Source of the DNA: Paragemmobacter kunshanensis
GTDB lineage: Bacteria > Pseudomonadota > Alphaproteobacteria > Rhodobacterales > Rhodobacteraceae
Reading direction: 5' to 3'
NCBI RefSeq assembly: GCF_011059185.1
Contig: NZ_JAALFE010000017.1
Coordinates: forward strand, 1-64,000
DNA length: 64,000 bases
Below, one piece after another: positions 1 through 6,884 of this stretch; positions within the stretch are counted from its first letter, which is position 1; every line of letters begins with the position of its first letter. The notes under the pieces are model-generated. The model was not told the origin of the DNA. It searched no databases and worked only from the letters and a program-made list of their open reading frames with translations. The translations under genes were made by a program, and so were the position numbers.

Positions 1-73
1 TCATCATATCGGGGAGCAGCCACCCTGCTAGTCTTGATGGGGCTTAGGAGGCCGAGGACCCGCGATTACCCCA

Positions 74-265
74 TGTCGTCTGTCGGACAAGGAGATGATG
101 GTCCTGTCCTATCTGGCCGAGGGCAAGCAGAACAAGGAAATCGCCAACGACCTGAAGCTGGCGGAGCCGACGATCAAGATGCATGTGACCAGCATCTGCA
201 AGAAGCTGAACGCGTCGAACCGGACGCAGGCGGTGATCGTGGCGCGGGATCTGGGGCTGATCTGA
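74..265 (+). pseudogene. LuxR/NarL-type response regulator, C-terminal HTH remnant
   Basis: Frame 2 encodes a LuxR-family helix-turn-helix (LSDKEMMVLSYLAEG, then NKEIANDLKLAEPTIKMHV) and ends in DLGLI at a TGA. This is the DNA-binding tail of a two-component response regulator. No start codon or receiver domain can be joined to it: the same frame has stops at 29-31 and 35-37, and the upstream bases do not read as a receiver linker in any frame. The gene is therefore either broken by a frameshift or deletion, or misjoined near the window edge. The HTH itself looks intact, and there is no partner kinase in view. Confidence 0.6.
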
Positions 266-279
266 CACGTCGCGCAGGC

Positions 280-324
280 AAATCCTGACGCAGGATTTGC
301 GCCGCTTTCTGACGCAGAAAGCGG
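280..324. repeat. Double palindrome repeat, copy 1
   Basis: Two hairpins stand side by side. The first (280-298) has arms AAATCCTG and CAGGATTT around ACG. The second (302-324) has 10-base arms CCGCTTTCTG and CAGAAAGCGG, also around ACG. A second copy of the pair begins 25 bases further on. It lies in the gap after the LuxR remnant. It resembles the small dispersed palindromes (REP/BIME-like) of bacterial genomes; its function is not known. Confidence 0.75.
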
Positions 325-349
325 GGTCGGGCGGTCGTGCGGGACGCGT

Positions 350-394
350 AAATCCTGCGTCAGGATTTGCCCCGTTTTCTGCGTCAGAAAGCGG
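350..394. repeat. Double palindrome repeat, copy 2
   Basis: The same two hairpins as at 280-324 and in the same order, but the central triplet is CGT instead of ACG in both. Arms are AAATCCTG/CAGGATTT (350-368) and CCGTTTTCTG/CAGAAAGCGG (372-394, one C-to-T change that still allows a G-U pair in RNA). The inverted loops suggest each hairpin can flip relative to copy 1. Confidence 0.75.
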
Positions 395-433
395 ATGCGA
401 GGCCGGACGGTGCGCAGGGCGGCTGGCGTGGAC

Positions 434-502
434 GGGGGCTGTCTGCCCCCGCGGGGCGCGTGCCGCGCCCCTCCCCCGAGGATATTTGAGAACAGATGAA
501 GG
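434..502. repeat. Intergenic stem-loop element, Rhodobacteraceae type
   Basis: Two perfect hairpins follow each other: GGGGGC-TGTCT-GCCCCC (434-450) and GGGGCGCG-TGC-CGCGCCCC (453-471). They are followed by CCCCCGAGGATATTTGAGA and an AGATGAAGG end. Elements of this layout, I recall, are scattered after genes in Rhodobacteraceae genomes. It directly abuts the stop codon of the EamA gene at 503 and may act as its 3' mRNA element or terminator. The family assignment is from memory. Confidence 0.55.
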
Positions 503-1396
503 TCAGGCCGCTTCCGGGTTCGGGGGCGGGTTCTTCTTTCTTTCGCGGACCGAGATGTAGGTCGCGCAGGCGATGAGGATGGCGGTGCCGAGGAACGTCC
601 AGCCATCGGGGAAGTCGCCGAAGAACCACCAGCCGGCAGCGGTGGCCATGATCATTTCCGTATAGGCGAGGGGCGCGAGAAGCGAGGCTTCGGCATGGTC
701 GTAGGCGCGGACGATCAGGTAGTGGCCGGTGGTGGCGATGAGGCCGATGAGGAAGAGGAGGGCCCATTGCGCGGGGGTCGGGGATTCCCACAGGAGGAGG
801 ACCGGGAGGGCGATGAGGAGCGTGCCCATCAGGCTGGTGTGGAAGGTGGTGACCATGGCGGGGGCGCTGCCCGAGATGCGGCGGGTCATGGCGAAATAGA
901 CGGCGAGGCAGGCGCCCGCGCCGAGGGCGAGGAGGGTGCCGGGGTTCAGCTCGGTGAAGCCCGGGCGGATGATGATGAGGGTTCCCGCAAAGCCCACGGC
1001 GACGGCGGCCCAGCGGCGGGGGCCGACTTTTTCGTTCAGGACGAAGGGGGAGATGGCGGTGAGGATCAGGGGCTGGACGAAGAAGATCGCCAGCGCGTCG
1101 GCGATGGGGAGGTATTTCAGCGCCGAGAAGAAGAGGAAGGTCGCCGCGATGAGGAGGGCGGCGCGCAGCGTGTGATAGGCGGGGCGGTCGGGGCGGATGG
1201 CTTTGGCTCCGCCGTGGTGGAGGGTGAAGGGCAGCGTGAGGAGCGCGCCGAAGGCCATGCGCGCCCAGACGATCTGCAGGATCGGCATGCCCTGTTGGCC
1301 CAGCGTTTTTGCCACGACGTCGAGGAAGGGCAGCACCGCCATCGCGCCCAGCATGAGGGCGATGCCGATGATCGTGCAGGGCTTCTGGGGTTCCAT
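503..1396 (-). CDS. EamA/DMT-family membrane transporter
   Basis: A 297-residue hydrophobic protein with the ten-helix, two-repeat layout of the drug/metabolite transporter superfamily. The first repeat starts at IGIALMLGAMAVLPFLDVV and carries the typical QIVWARMAFGALLTLPF segment. The second follows at about residue 150. The chosen ATG overlaps the stop of the upstream LysR gene by one base (TGATG), which points to translational coupling. Upstream extensions of this frame only shadow that LysR gene. The substrate cannot be told from sequence; RhaT/YdcZ-like exporters of amino acids or small metabolites are close relatives. Confidence 0.85.
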   Translation of the reverse strand: MEPQKPCTIIGIALMLGAMAVLPFLDVVAKTLGQQGMPILQIVWARMAFGALLTLPFTLHHGGAKAIRPDRPAYHTLRAALLIAATFLFFSALKYLPIADALAIFFVQPLILTAISPFVLNEKVGPRRWAAVAVGFAGTLIIIRPGFTELNPGTLLALGAGACLAVYFAMTRRISGSAPAMVTTFHTSLMGTLLIALPVLLLWESPTPAQWALLFLIGLIATTGHYLIVRAYDHAEASLLAPLAYTEMIMATAAGWWFFGDFPDGWTFLGTAILIACATYISVRERKKNPPPNPEAA

Positions 1397-2313
1397 CAGG
1401 GATGGGTAGCGGGTGGCGTGGGGGAAGCCAAGGGGGCGTTGTCGGCCGGCCTGTGGCGGAGCCAGTCGGCCACGAATTTCGCCGCCGTGCCTGCGCGGAG
1501 GGGACGGTCGGACCAGAGGCGGAGGCCGCGGGGCAGCGTGAGGCGTTGGGGGAAGGGGGCGACGAGGCGGCCGTCCTTCAGGTGGTTTGCGACGAGGGCT
1601 TCGTGGCCGATGAGGAGGCCTGCGCCGTTCACGCATTCCTCCACCGCCAGAGCGTAGAGCGAGAAGGTGGGGCCTTGGGGGATGTGGGGCGGGTCGGGCA
1701 GGGTTTGCGCCCAGAGCTGCCAGTCGTCGGACCACGTGGCGTCGGAGAGGCAGGGGAAGCGCGCGATGTCCTGCGGGGTTTTCAGGCGGGCGGCGAGGGA
1801 GGGGGCGCAGACGGGGAAGAGGGTGTCGGGTGTCAGGCGGCCCTGCGGTTCGGGGCCGAAGAAAAGCGACAGGTCATAGGGGCTGCGCTTCAGGTTCGGG
1901 GGGTGTTCTAGGGCGGTGATCGACACGGTGATGTCGGGTGCCGCCGCGCGCAGGGCCGGGAGGCGGGGGGAGAGCCAGAGTTGCGCGATGGCGGGCAGGG
2001 TGGCGATGTGGACGGTGCGGGGGGCGGCGGCGGCGCGGAGGTCGTTGATGGCCTGGCCCAGCGCGTCGAAGGCTTGGGTGAACTGCGGGAGGGATTGCTG
2101 GCCAAGGGTGGTGAGGCGGACGCCGCGTGGGGTGCGGGTGAAGAGGGGCGCGCCGAGGGTCTGTTCCAGTTGCTTGATATGGGCTGTCACCGCGCCGGGG
2201 GTGACGCCGAGTTCCTGGGCTGCGGCGGCGAAACCGTTCAGGCGGGCCGCGGCTTCGAAGGCGCGCAGCGCGGTGAGGGGGAGGTCCTTGGGGCGGGGTG
2301 GGGCGACGGGCAT
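1396..2313 (-). CDS. LysR-family transcriptional regulator (GcvA-like)
   Basis: A 305-residue LysR-type regulator. The N-terminal winged HTH (LTALRAFEAAARLNGFAAAA to TPGAVTAHIKQLEQTLG) resembles GcvA, the glycine-cleavage activator, followed by an effector-binding domain. I start at the ATG just before PVAPPRPKD. An in-frame ATG at 2367 would add residues translated from an operator-like repeat and is less likely. The gene is divergent from the SHMT-like gene at 2414, so it probably controls it, and it is translationally coupled to the EamA transporter downstream. A signal related to glycine, serine or methylserine is a reasonable guess from context. Confidence 0.85.
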   Translation of the reverse strand: MPVAPPRPKDLPLTALRAFEAAARLNGFAAAAQELGVTPGAVTAHIKQLEQTLGAPLFTRTPRGVRLTTLGQQSLPQFTQAFDALGQAINDLRAAAAPRTVHIATLPAIAQLWLSPRLPALRAAAPDITVSITALEHPPNLKRSPYDLSLFFGPEPQGRLTPDTLFPVCAPSLAARLKTPQDIARFPCLSDATWSDDWQLWAQTLPDPPHIPQGPTFSLYALAVEECVNGAGLLIGHEALVANHLKDGRLVAPFPQRLTLPRGLRLWSDRPLRAGTAAKFVADWLRHRPADNAPLASPTPPATHP

Positions 2314-2413
2314 GGTGAGCCTTAGGTTTTCTGAGCCTAGATTTTCGCTTTTCTGATTTGCGGGCAAGGGGGGATGGTGGTGATCTGGCCGGGCAACAGA
2401 GGAGTTTCCGCCG
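2314..2413. promoter_or_regulatory. Divergent LysR / SHMT-like control region with direct repeats
   Basis: The 100-base gap contains two repeat pairs: TTTTCTGA at 2327 and at 2349, which is 22 bases or about two helical turns apart, and GAGCCTTAG at 2317 with GAGCCTAG at 2333. Such phased repeats suit a LysR tetramer controlling both directions. No convincing -10/-35 pair was identified. Confidence 0.5.
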
Positions 2414-3736
2414 ATGACCCATCTTGAACGCCGCGCCTGGGTGCCTGCCGCCTGCGAGGATCATGTGATGACGCTGGCCGCGCAGGCCGCCGGGGCGAGT
2501 GCCGAGGCGGTGGAGGCGCGGCTGGAGGCGTTGATGGCGTGGAACAGCGAGATCCACGACAGGGAGTGTTTCAACCTGAACCCCGCGACGAATGTGATGA
2601 ACCCGCGGGCGGAGGCGGCCTTGGCGCGGGGGTTGGGGTCGCGGCCATCGCTGGGCTATCCGGGCGACAAGTACGAGATGGGGTTGGAGGCGATCGAGGA
2701 GATCGAGGTCATCGCGGCGGAACTGGCGGCGGAGGTGTTCGGCGCTTCGTTTGCCGAGATCAGGTGCGCGTCGGGGGCGATGGCGAACCTGTACGGGTTC
2801 ATGGCGCTGGCACAGCCGGGGGATGCGATCATCGCGCCGCCGCCCTCGGTCGGGGGGCATGTCACGCATCACAAGGCGGGGTGCGCGGGGCTGTACGGGT
2901 TGGTCACGCATGACGCGCCGGTGAATGCGGATGGGTATACGGTGGACCTTGGCGCGCTTCGGGAGTTGGCGCTGCGGGTGCGGCCGAAGATCATCACCAT
3001 CGGCGGGTCGCTGAACCTGTTCGCCCATCCGGTGCGCGAGGTGCGGGCGATTGCGGATGAGGTGGGGGCGTGGGTCCTGTTCGATGCGGCGCATCAATGC
3101 GGGATCATCGCGGGGGGTGTCTGGGCGAACCCGTTGGACGAGGGGGCGCATCTGATGACGATGTCCACCTACAAGAGCCTTGGCGGGCCTGCGGGCGGGT
3201 TGATCGTGACGCGGGATGCGGGGATTGCGGAGCGGTTGGACCGGATCGCCTTTCCGGGGATGACGGCGAATTTCGATGCGGCGAAGTCGGCGGCCTTGGC
3301 GATCACGCTGCTGGATTGGCGGGTGCATGGCCGGGCCTATGCGCAGGCGATGGTGGATCTTGCGCGGGCGCTGGCGGGGGAGTTGGCGGCTTTGGGGCTG
3401 CCAGTGTTCGCGGCCGAGCGGGGGATGACGACGAGCCATCAGTTCGCGGTGGAGGCGGCGGCTTTGGGTGGCGGTCAGGCGGCGAGCAAGACCTTGCGGA
3501 AGGCGGGGTTCCTGGCCTGCGGGATCGGGTTGCCGATTGCCGCCGTGGACGGGGACCTGAACGGGCTCAGGATCGGGACGCCGGAACTGGTGCGGCGGGG
3601 GGTGACGGTGGCGGATGCGCCTGCGCTGGCGGCGCTGATCGCGGAAGGGCTGCGCGGGAACGATCCGGGGGCCGTGGCGGCGCGGGTGCGCGAGATGCGG
3701 GCGCGGTTCACGGGCGTGCATTTCATCCGGGACTAA
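2414..3736 (+). CDS. PLP-dependent enzyme of the serine hydroxymethyltransferase family
   Basis: A 440-residue fold-type I PLP enzyme of the SHMT family, slightly longer than ordinary GlyA. Visible landmarks are the N-terminal ENxxS-like region (NLNPATNVMNPRAE), YPGDKYEMG, VLFDAAHQCGIIAGG before the active site, and STYKSLGGPAGG with the predicted Schiff-base lysine at residue 254. GlyA normally has T-T-H-K-T-L-R-G-P-R-G-G there, so this is a divergent branch. Family knowledge makes alpha-methylserine hydroxymethyltransferase or a threonine-aldolase-like activity possible. It is divergent from its probable LysR regulator. A C1 link to the methylamine cluster is conceivable but not shown. Confidence 0.75.
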   Translation: MTHLERRAWVPAACEDHVMTLAAQAAGASAEAVEARLEALMAWNSEIHDRECFNLNPATNVMNPRAEAALARGLGSRPSLGYPGDKYEMGLEAIEEIEVIAAELAAEVFGASFAEIRCASGAMANLYGFMALAQPGDAIIAPPPSVGGHVTHHKAGCAGLYGLVTHDAPVNADGYTVDLGALRELALRVRPKIITIGGSLNLFAHPVREVRAIADEVGAWVLFDAAHQCGIIAGGVWANPLDEGAHLMTMSTYKSLGGPAGGLIVTRDAGIAERLDRIAFPGMTANFDAAKSAALAITLLDWRVHGRAYAQAMVDLARALAGELAALGLPVFAAERGMTTSHQFAVEAAALGGGQAASKTLRKAGFLACGIGLPIAAVDGDLNGLRIGTPELVRRGVTVADAPALAALIAEGLRGNDPGAVAARVREMRARFTGVHFIRD

Positions 3737-4214
3737 GGGCGGTCAGCAGGGTTTCCAGTGCGGGAGTGGGGTCGTCGGGGGCCTGCGCCAATGCCATGCC
3801 GTGCGCCCAGTCGATCAGGATGTCGCGCCAGAGTTTGGCCTTTGCCGCGGGGAGGGTCTGGCGGAGGAGGGTTTCCAGCGCGTCGGTGATGCGTTGCGCC
3901 TCGTGCGGGAGGGGGCCGGGGATGCGGAAGAGTGCCAGCGTCAGGTTGGGATGGCGGCGGATGGTGGCGGTGTAGGCTGTGAGCAGGTCGCGGAGTGTCG
4001 CGCCGGTTACGCCTTCGTAGGTGCGGTCGGCCAGCGCTTGGATCAGGGCGTCGCGGGTGCCGATGTGGTGTTGCACCGCCATTGGCGTGACGTTCAGGCC
4101 TTGGGCAAGCGCGCGGATCGTCAGGGCGGTTTCGGATCGGTCGAGCAGGTGCAGCGCTTCGGTCAGGATCGCGTCCTGGGTCAGGCGCGGGGTGGTGGGG
4201 CGTCCGGGCTTCAT
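3723..4214 (-). CDS. TetR-family repressor
   Basis: A 163-residue TetR-type regulator. The HTH reads LTIRALAQGLNVTPMAVQHH within residues 20-65, followed by a short ligand domain. I chose the ATG at 4214 (MKPGRPTTP) because it overlaps the stop of the upstream reductase by four bases (ATGA); an ATG four codons further upstream is possible. Its last 14 bases overlap the convergent SHMT-like gene. It is co-transcribed with the reductase, and a near-perfect palindrome over their shared promoter suggests it represses its own operon. Confidence 0.85.
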   Translation of the reverse strand: MKPGRPTTPRLTQDAILTEALHLLDRSETALTIRALAQGLNVTPMAVQHHIGTRDALIQALADRTYEGVTGATLRDLLTAYTATIRRHPNLTLALFRIPGPLPHEAQRITDALETLLRQTLPAAKAKLWRDILIDWAHGMALAQAPDDPTPALETLLTALSPG

Positions 4215-4756
4215 GCCCTGCGCCATGTGGATTGGACGAGGCCGGAGGGGAAGGCCGTGGTCGCCTCATGCGCCAGCGCGATGTCGGCGGGGAGGGTGCC
4301 GAAGAGGGGGCGGCCTTGGCCCAGAAGGACGGGGGCGGTGGTGATGGTCAGCGTGTCGATCAGGCCGACGCGGAGGAAGGACTGGATGATCTGGCCGCCG
4401 TCGATATAGGCGCGGCGGTGGCCTTGGGTGGCGAGGTGGGCCATCGCTTCGTTGGGGGGCAGGTCCGAGAGCGTGACCTTGCCGTGCAGGTGGGCGGGAA
4501 TGGTTTTCAGGCTGCGGGAAAGGACGAGGACCGGGAGGGTGTAGTGCCATTCCGGGAAGGTGAGGACGGATTCGAAGGTGCCGCGTCCCATGACGATGCA
4601 ATCCATCGTTGCGATGAAGGCGTCGTAGCCGTGATCTTCGGTCGGGTCGTCGCGGGACAGCAGCCAGTCGAGCGTGCCGTCGGGGCGGGCAATGAAGCCG
4701 TCGAGGCTGGTGGCGATGAAGACGTGGCCGGTGGTGGGGCCGGTGATGGGGGGCAT
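4211..4756 (-). CDS. Dihydrofolate reductase-family protein (RibD C-terminal fold)
   Basis: A 181-residue protein with the RibD_C/DHFR fold: N-terminal HVFIATSLDGFIARPDG, a middle CIVMGRGTFESVL nucleotide-binding segment, and IDGGQIIQSFL late in the chain. Such stand-alone proteins, often called YyaP/YwjB-like, are NADPH-dependent reductases of unknown substrate. It is the first gene of a two-gene operon with the TetR repressor. The operon is probably induced by a small molecule that the TetR protein senses. Confidence 0.8.
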   Translation of the reverse strand: MPPITGPTTGHVFIATSLDGFIARPDGTLDWLLSRDDPTEDHGYDAFIATMDCIVMGRGTFESVLTFPEWHYTLPVLVLSRSLKTIPAHLHGKVTLSDLPPNEAMAHLATQGHRRAYIDGGQIIQSFLRVGLIDTLTITTAPVLLGQGRPLFGTLPADIALAHEATTAFPSGLVQSTWRRA

Positions 4757-4765
4757 GGGGAGGTT

Positions 4766-4811
4766 CCGATTTATTTATACGATGTATAATTTAATCGGAG
4801 GCCTCTGCCAA
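4766..4811 (-). promoter_or_regulatory. TetR operator and minus-strand promoter
   Basis: The core is a perfect inverted repeat TTATAC-GAT-GTATAA (4775-4789), nested in a 33-base imperfect palindrome bounded by CCGATT and AATCGG (4766-4798). On the minus strand a -35 (TTGGCA, 4806-4811) and a -10 (TATACA, 4783-4788) lie 17 bases apart, and the palindrome covers the -10. This is the expected geometry for autorepression by the TetR protein encoded downstream. Confidence 0.8.
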
Positions 4812-4812
4812 G

Positions 4813-5202
4813 TCACCAGAAACAGGGAAGGTCCGGCAGGGTTGCGAAGGCGGGGTCTTTGGAGATCAGGAGAAGGCCCGTGACTTCGCAGGTTGCGGCG
4901 AGGATGCGGTCGAAGGGATCGCGGTGATCCCAGGGCATGGTCGCGGCGCGCAGGCAGATGTCGGGCGTGAGGGGGGCGGGACTGCCGCCCTGACGGTTGA
5001 GGATGGCGGAGAGGTCGTGGACGTGACGCTCCATCCCGGGCCATTTGCCGAGGCGGACTTTCTGGCCGATTTCGAAGAAGGTGATGGGGCTGACATGGAC
5101 CGAGGTCGCGCCCGTGATCAGGGCGCGGGCGCGGGGGGAGAGGTTGTCGTCACCCGACAGGGACCAGACCCATGCATGGGTGTCGAGGAGGATGGCGGTC
5201 AA
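4813..5202 (-). CDS. PIN-domain toxin, VapC family
   Basis: A PIN-domain ribonuclease of about 129 residues. LLDTHAWVW at the N-terminus gives the first acidic metal ligand, the FFEIGQK segment gives the second, and HRDPFDRILAA gives the C-terminal acidic pair. It is the toxin partner of the antitoxin that overlaps it. I chose the TTG at 5202, which gives a four-base TTGA overlap and a GGGAG ribosome site; a GTG at 5217 would add five residues. The toxin probably cleaves a specific RNA when the antitoxin is lost; its target cannot be read from sequence. Confidence 0.85.
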   Translation of the reverse strand: MTAILLDTHAWVWSLSGDDNLSPRARALITGATSVHVSPITFFEIGQKVRLGKWPGMERHVHDLSAILNRQGGSPAPLTPDICLRAATMPWDHRDPFDRILAATCEVTGLLLISKDPAFATLPDLPCFW

Positions 5203-5429
5203 TCGCGGGGCTCCCACCCGTCCAGGTCTTCGGGGGAGAGGGGGGCGAGGAAGTCGGGCGGCGTGCCGAGTTGCCCGGCGAGCAGGCCGAGGTGAAAGCC
5301 GCTTTGCGGGATCGGAACCAGACGTACAACGGGATGCGAGTCGCGGGCGATGACGACGTCTTCGCCTGCAAGGGCGGATTCGATCAGGCGCGACAGTTGG
5401 GTCTTTGCGGCGTGGATGTTGTACTGCAT
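5199..5429 (-). CDS. Phd/YefM-family antitoxin
   Basis: A 76-residue protein. The N-terminal MQYNIHAAKTQLSRLIESAL is the typical Phd/YefM fold, followed by the GEDVVIARDSHPVVRLVPI strand, and the C-terminal tail (FLAPLSPEDLDGW) should bind the toxin. It lies just upstream of and overlaps the PIN toxin. Antitoxins of this family usually repress their own promoter together with the toxin; I saw no clean palindrome upstream. Confidence 0.87.
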   Translation of the reverse strand: MQYNIHAAKTQLSRLIESALAGEDVVIARDSHPVVRLVPIPQSGFHLGLLAGQLGTPPDFLAPLSPEDLDGWEPRD

Positions 5430-5473
5430 CGGATCACCTTGGCTAGGTTAGTCCATATAGTGCATCGGGGCGC

Positions 5474-5504
5474 AAAAAGAAACCCGCCAGATCGCTCTGG
5501 CGGG
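5474..5504 (-). terminator. Rho-independent terminator after gmaS
   Basis: On the minus strand an eight-base stem CCCGCCAG / CTGGCGGG with a six-base loop (5483-5504) is followed by a T-rich run (the complement of AAAAAGAAA at 5474-5482). It sits about 30 bases after the gmaS stop, closing the mgsABC-gmaS operon and separating it from the toxin-antitoxin pair. Confidence 0.85.
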
Positions 5505-5532
5505 GAAGGGTCGCCCTCAGGGGGAAGGCGGA

Positions 5533-6840
5533 TCAGATGTCGAGGGTGTTCTCATGCTCCCAGCGGGAGAAGTGGGAAACGAAGCTGTCCCATTCCTTGT
5601 GCTTGAGCTTGAGGTAGGCAGAGGAGAATTCCTCGCCCATCATGGCCTTGAGCGTCTTGTCCTTGTCGTATTCGCGCAGCGCGTCGAGCAGGTTCAGCGG
5701 CAGTTTCGGCGCGCCTTTGACGCTGTGGCCCTGCGTGTACATGTCGATGTCATAGCGCTTGCCCGGGTCGGCCTTGGTGCGGACGCCGTCGAGACCGGCC
5801 GCGATGATGACCGCCTGCAGCAGGTAGGGGTTCACGGCGCCGTCGGGCAGGCGCAGTTCGAAGCGGCCCGGGCCGGGGACGCGCACCATATGGGTGCGGT
5901 TGTTGCCCGTCCATGTCACGGTGTTGGGCGCCCAGGTCGCCCCGGACGAGGTGCGGGGAGCGTTGATGCGCTTGTAGCTGTTCACCGTGGGGTTGCAGAT
6001 CGCGGCAAGGGCCGAGGCGTGCTTCATGATGCCGCCGAGGAAGTTGCGGCCCCGGTCCGAGAGGCCAAGTTCCTTGGTGTTGTCGGCAAAGGCATTGGTC
6101 TTGCCATCCAGCGACCAGACCGAGATATGGGCGTGGCAGCCCGAACCGGTGAGGCCCTTGAAGGGCTTTGGCATGAAGGTGGCGCGCAGGCCGTGCTTTT
6201 CGGCCACCGACTTCATCATGAACTTGAAGAAGCTGTGCTTGTCGGCGGTTTGCAGGGCGTCATCGTATTTCCAGTTCATCTCGAACTGGCCGATCGCGTC
6301 TTCGTGGTCGTTCTGGTAGGCCTCCCAGCCCAGTTCCAGCATGTAGTCGCAGACCTCGGAGATGACGTCGTAGCGGCGCATCACGGCCTGCTGGTCGTAG
6401 CAGGGCTTTTCCGCCGTGTCATAGGGATCAGCGGGCTTGTCGCCTTCGGGGGTGAGCAGGAAGAATTCCGGTTCCACCCCGGTCTTGATGCGCAGGCCTT
6501 CCTTGGCGGCTTCGTCGATCAGGTTCAGAAGCACGTTGCGCGGGGCCTGATTGACGGGCTTTTCCTCCATCACGCAGTTGGAGGCGACCCAGGCGACCTC
6601 TTTCTTCCAGGGCAGCTGGATGGCTGCCTCGGGGTCCGGAACGGCCATCATGTCGGGGTGGGCGGCGGTGAGATCGAGCCAGGTTGCAAAGCCTGCAAAA
6701 CCTGCCCCGTCCACCGCCATGTCATTGATCGCCTGCGTGGGCACCAGTTTGGCCCGCTGACCCCCGAAGAGATCGGTGTAGGAAATCATGAAATACTTCA
6801 CGCCCTTGGATTCGGCCCACTTGGCAAGATCTTTTGCCAT
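5533..6840 (-). CDS. gmaS: Gamma-glutamylmethylamide synthetase (glutamine synthetase type III family)
   Basis: A 435-residue cytoplasmic ligase that joins methylamine to glutamate with ATP, the first step of the N-methylglutamate pathway. The glutamine synthetase fold is clear: VEPEFFLLTPEG and HEDAIGQFEMN carry the metal and glutamate ligands, GSGCHAHIS is the nucleotide/glutamate loop, and RVPGPGRFELRLPDGAVNPY is the C-terminal active-site segment. The family alone could be read as GlnT, but it is the last gene of an operon with mgsABC, and mgdABCD lies nearby, which makes GmaS the better call. Confidence 0.9.
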   Translation of the reverse strand: MAKDLAKWAESKGVKYFMISYTDLFGGQRAKLVPTQAINDMAVDGAGFAGFATWLDLTAAHPDMMAVPDPEAAIQLPWKKEVAWVASNCVMEEKPVNQAPRNVLLNLIDEAAKEGLRIKTGVEPEFFLLTPEGDKPADPYDTAEKPCYDQQAVMRRYDVISEVCDYMLELGWEAYQNDHEDAIGQFEMNWKYDDALQTADKHSFFKFMMKSVAEKHGLRATFMPKPFKGLTGSGCHAHISVWSLDGKTNAFADNTKELGLSDRGRNFLGGIMKHASALAAICNPTVNSYKRINAPRTSSGATWAPNTVTWTGNNRTHMVRVPGPGRFELRLPDGAVNPYLLQAVIIAAGLDGVRTKADPGKRYDIDMYTQGHSVKGAPKLPLNLLDALREYDKDKTLKAMMGEEFSSAYLKLKHKEWDSFVSHFSRWEHENTLDI

Positions 6841-6884
6841 CTAAAACTCCCTGTCCTGTTCTTTGATCGGCTTTGCGCCGTTGT

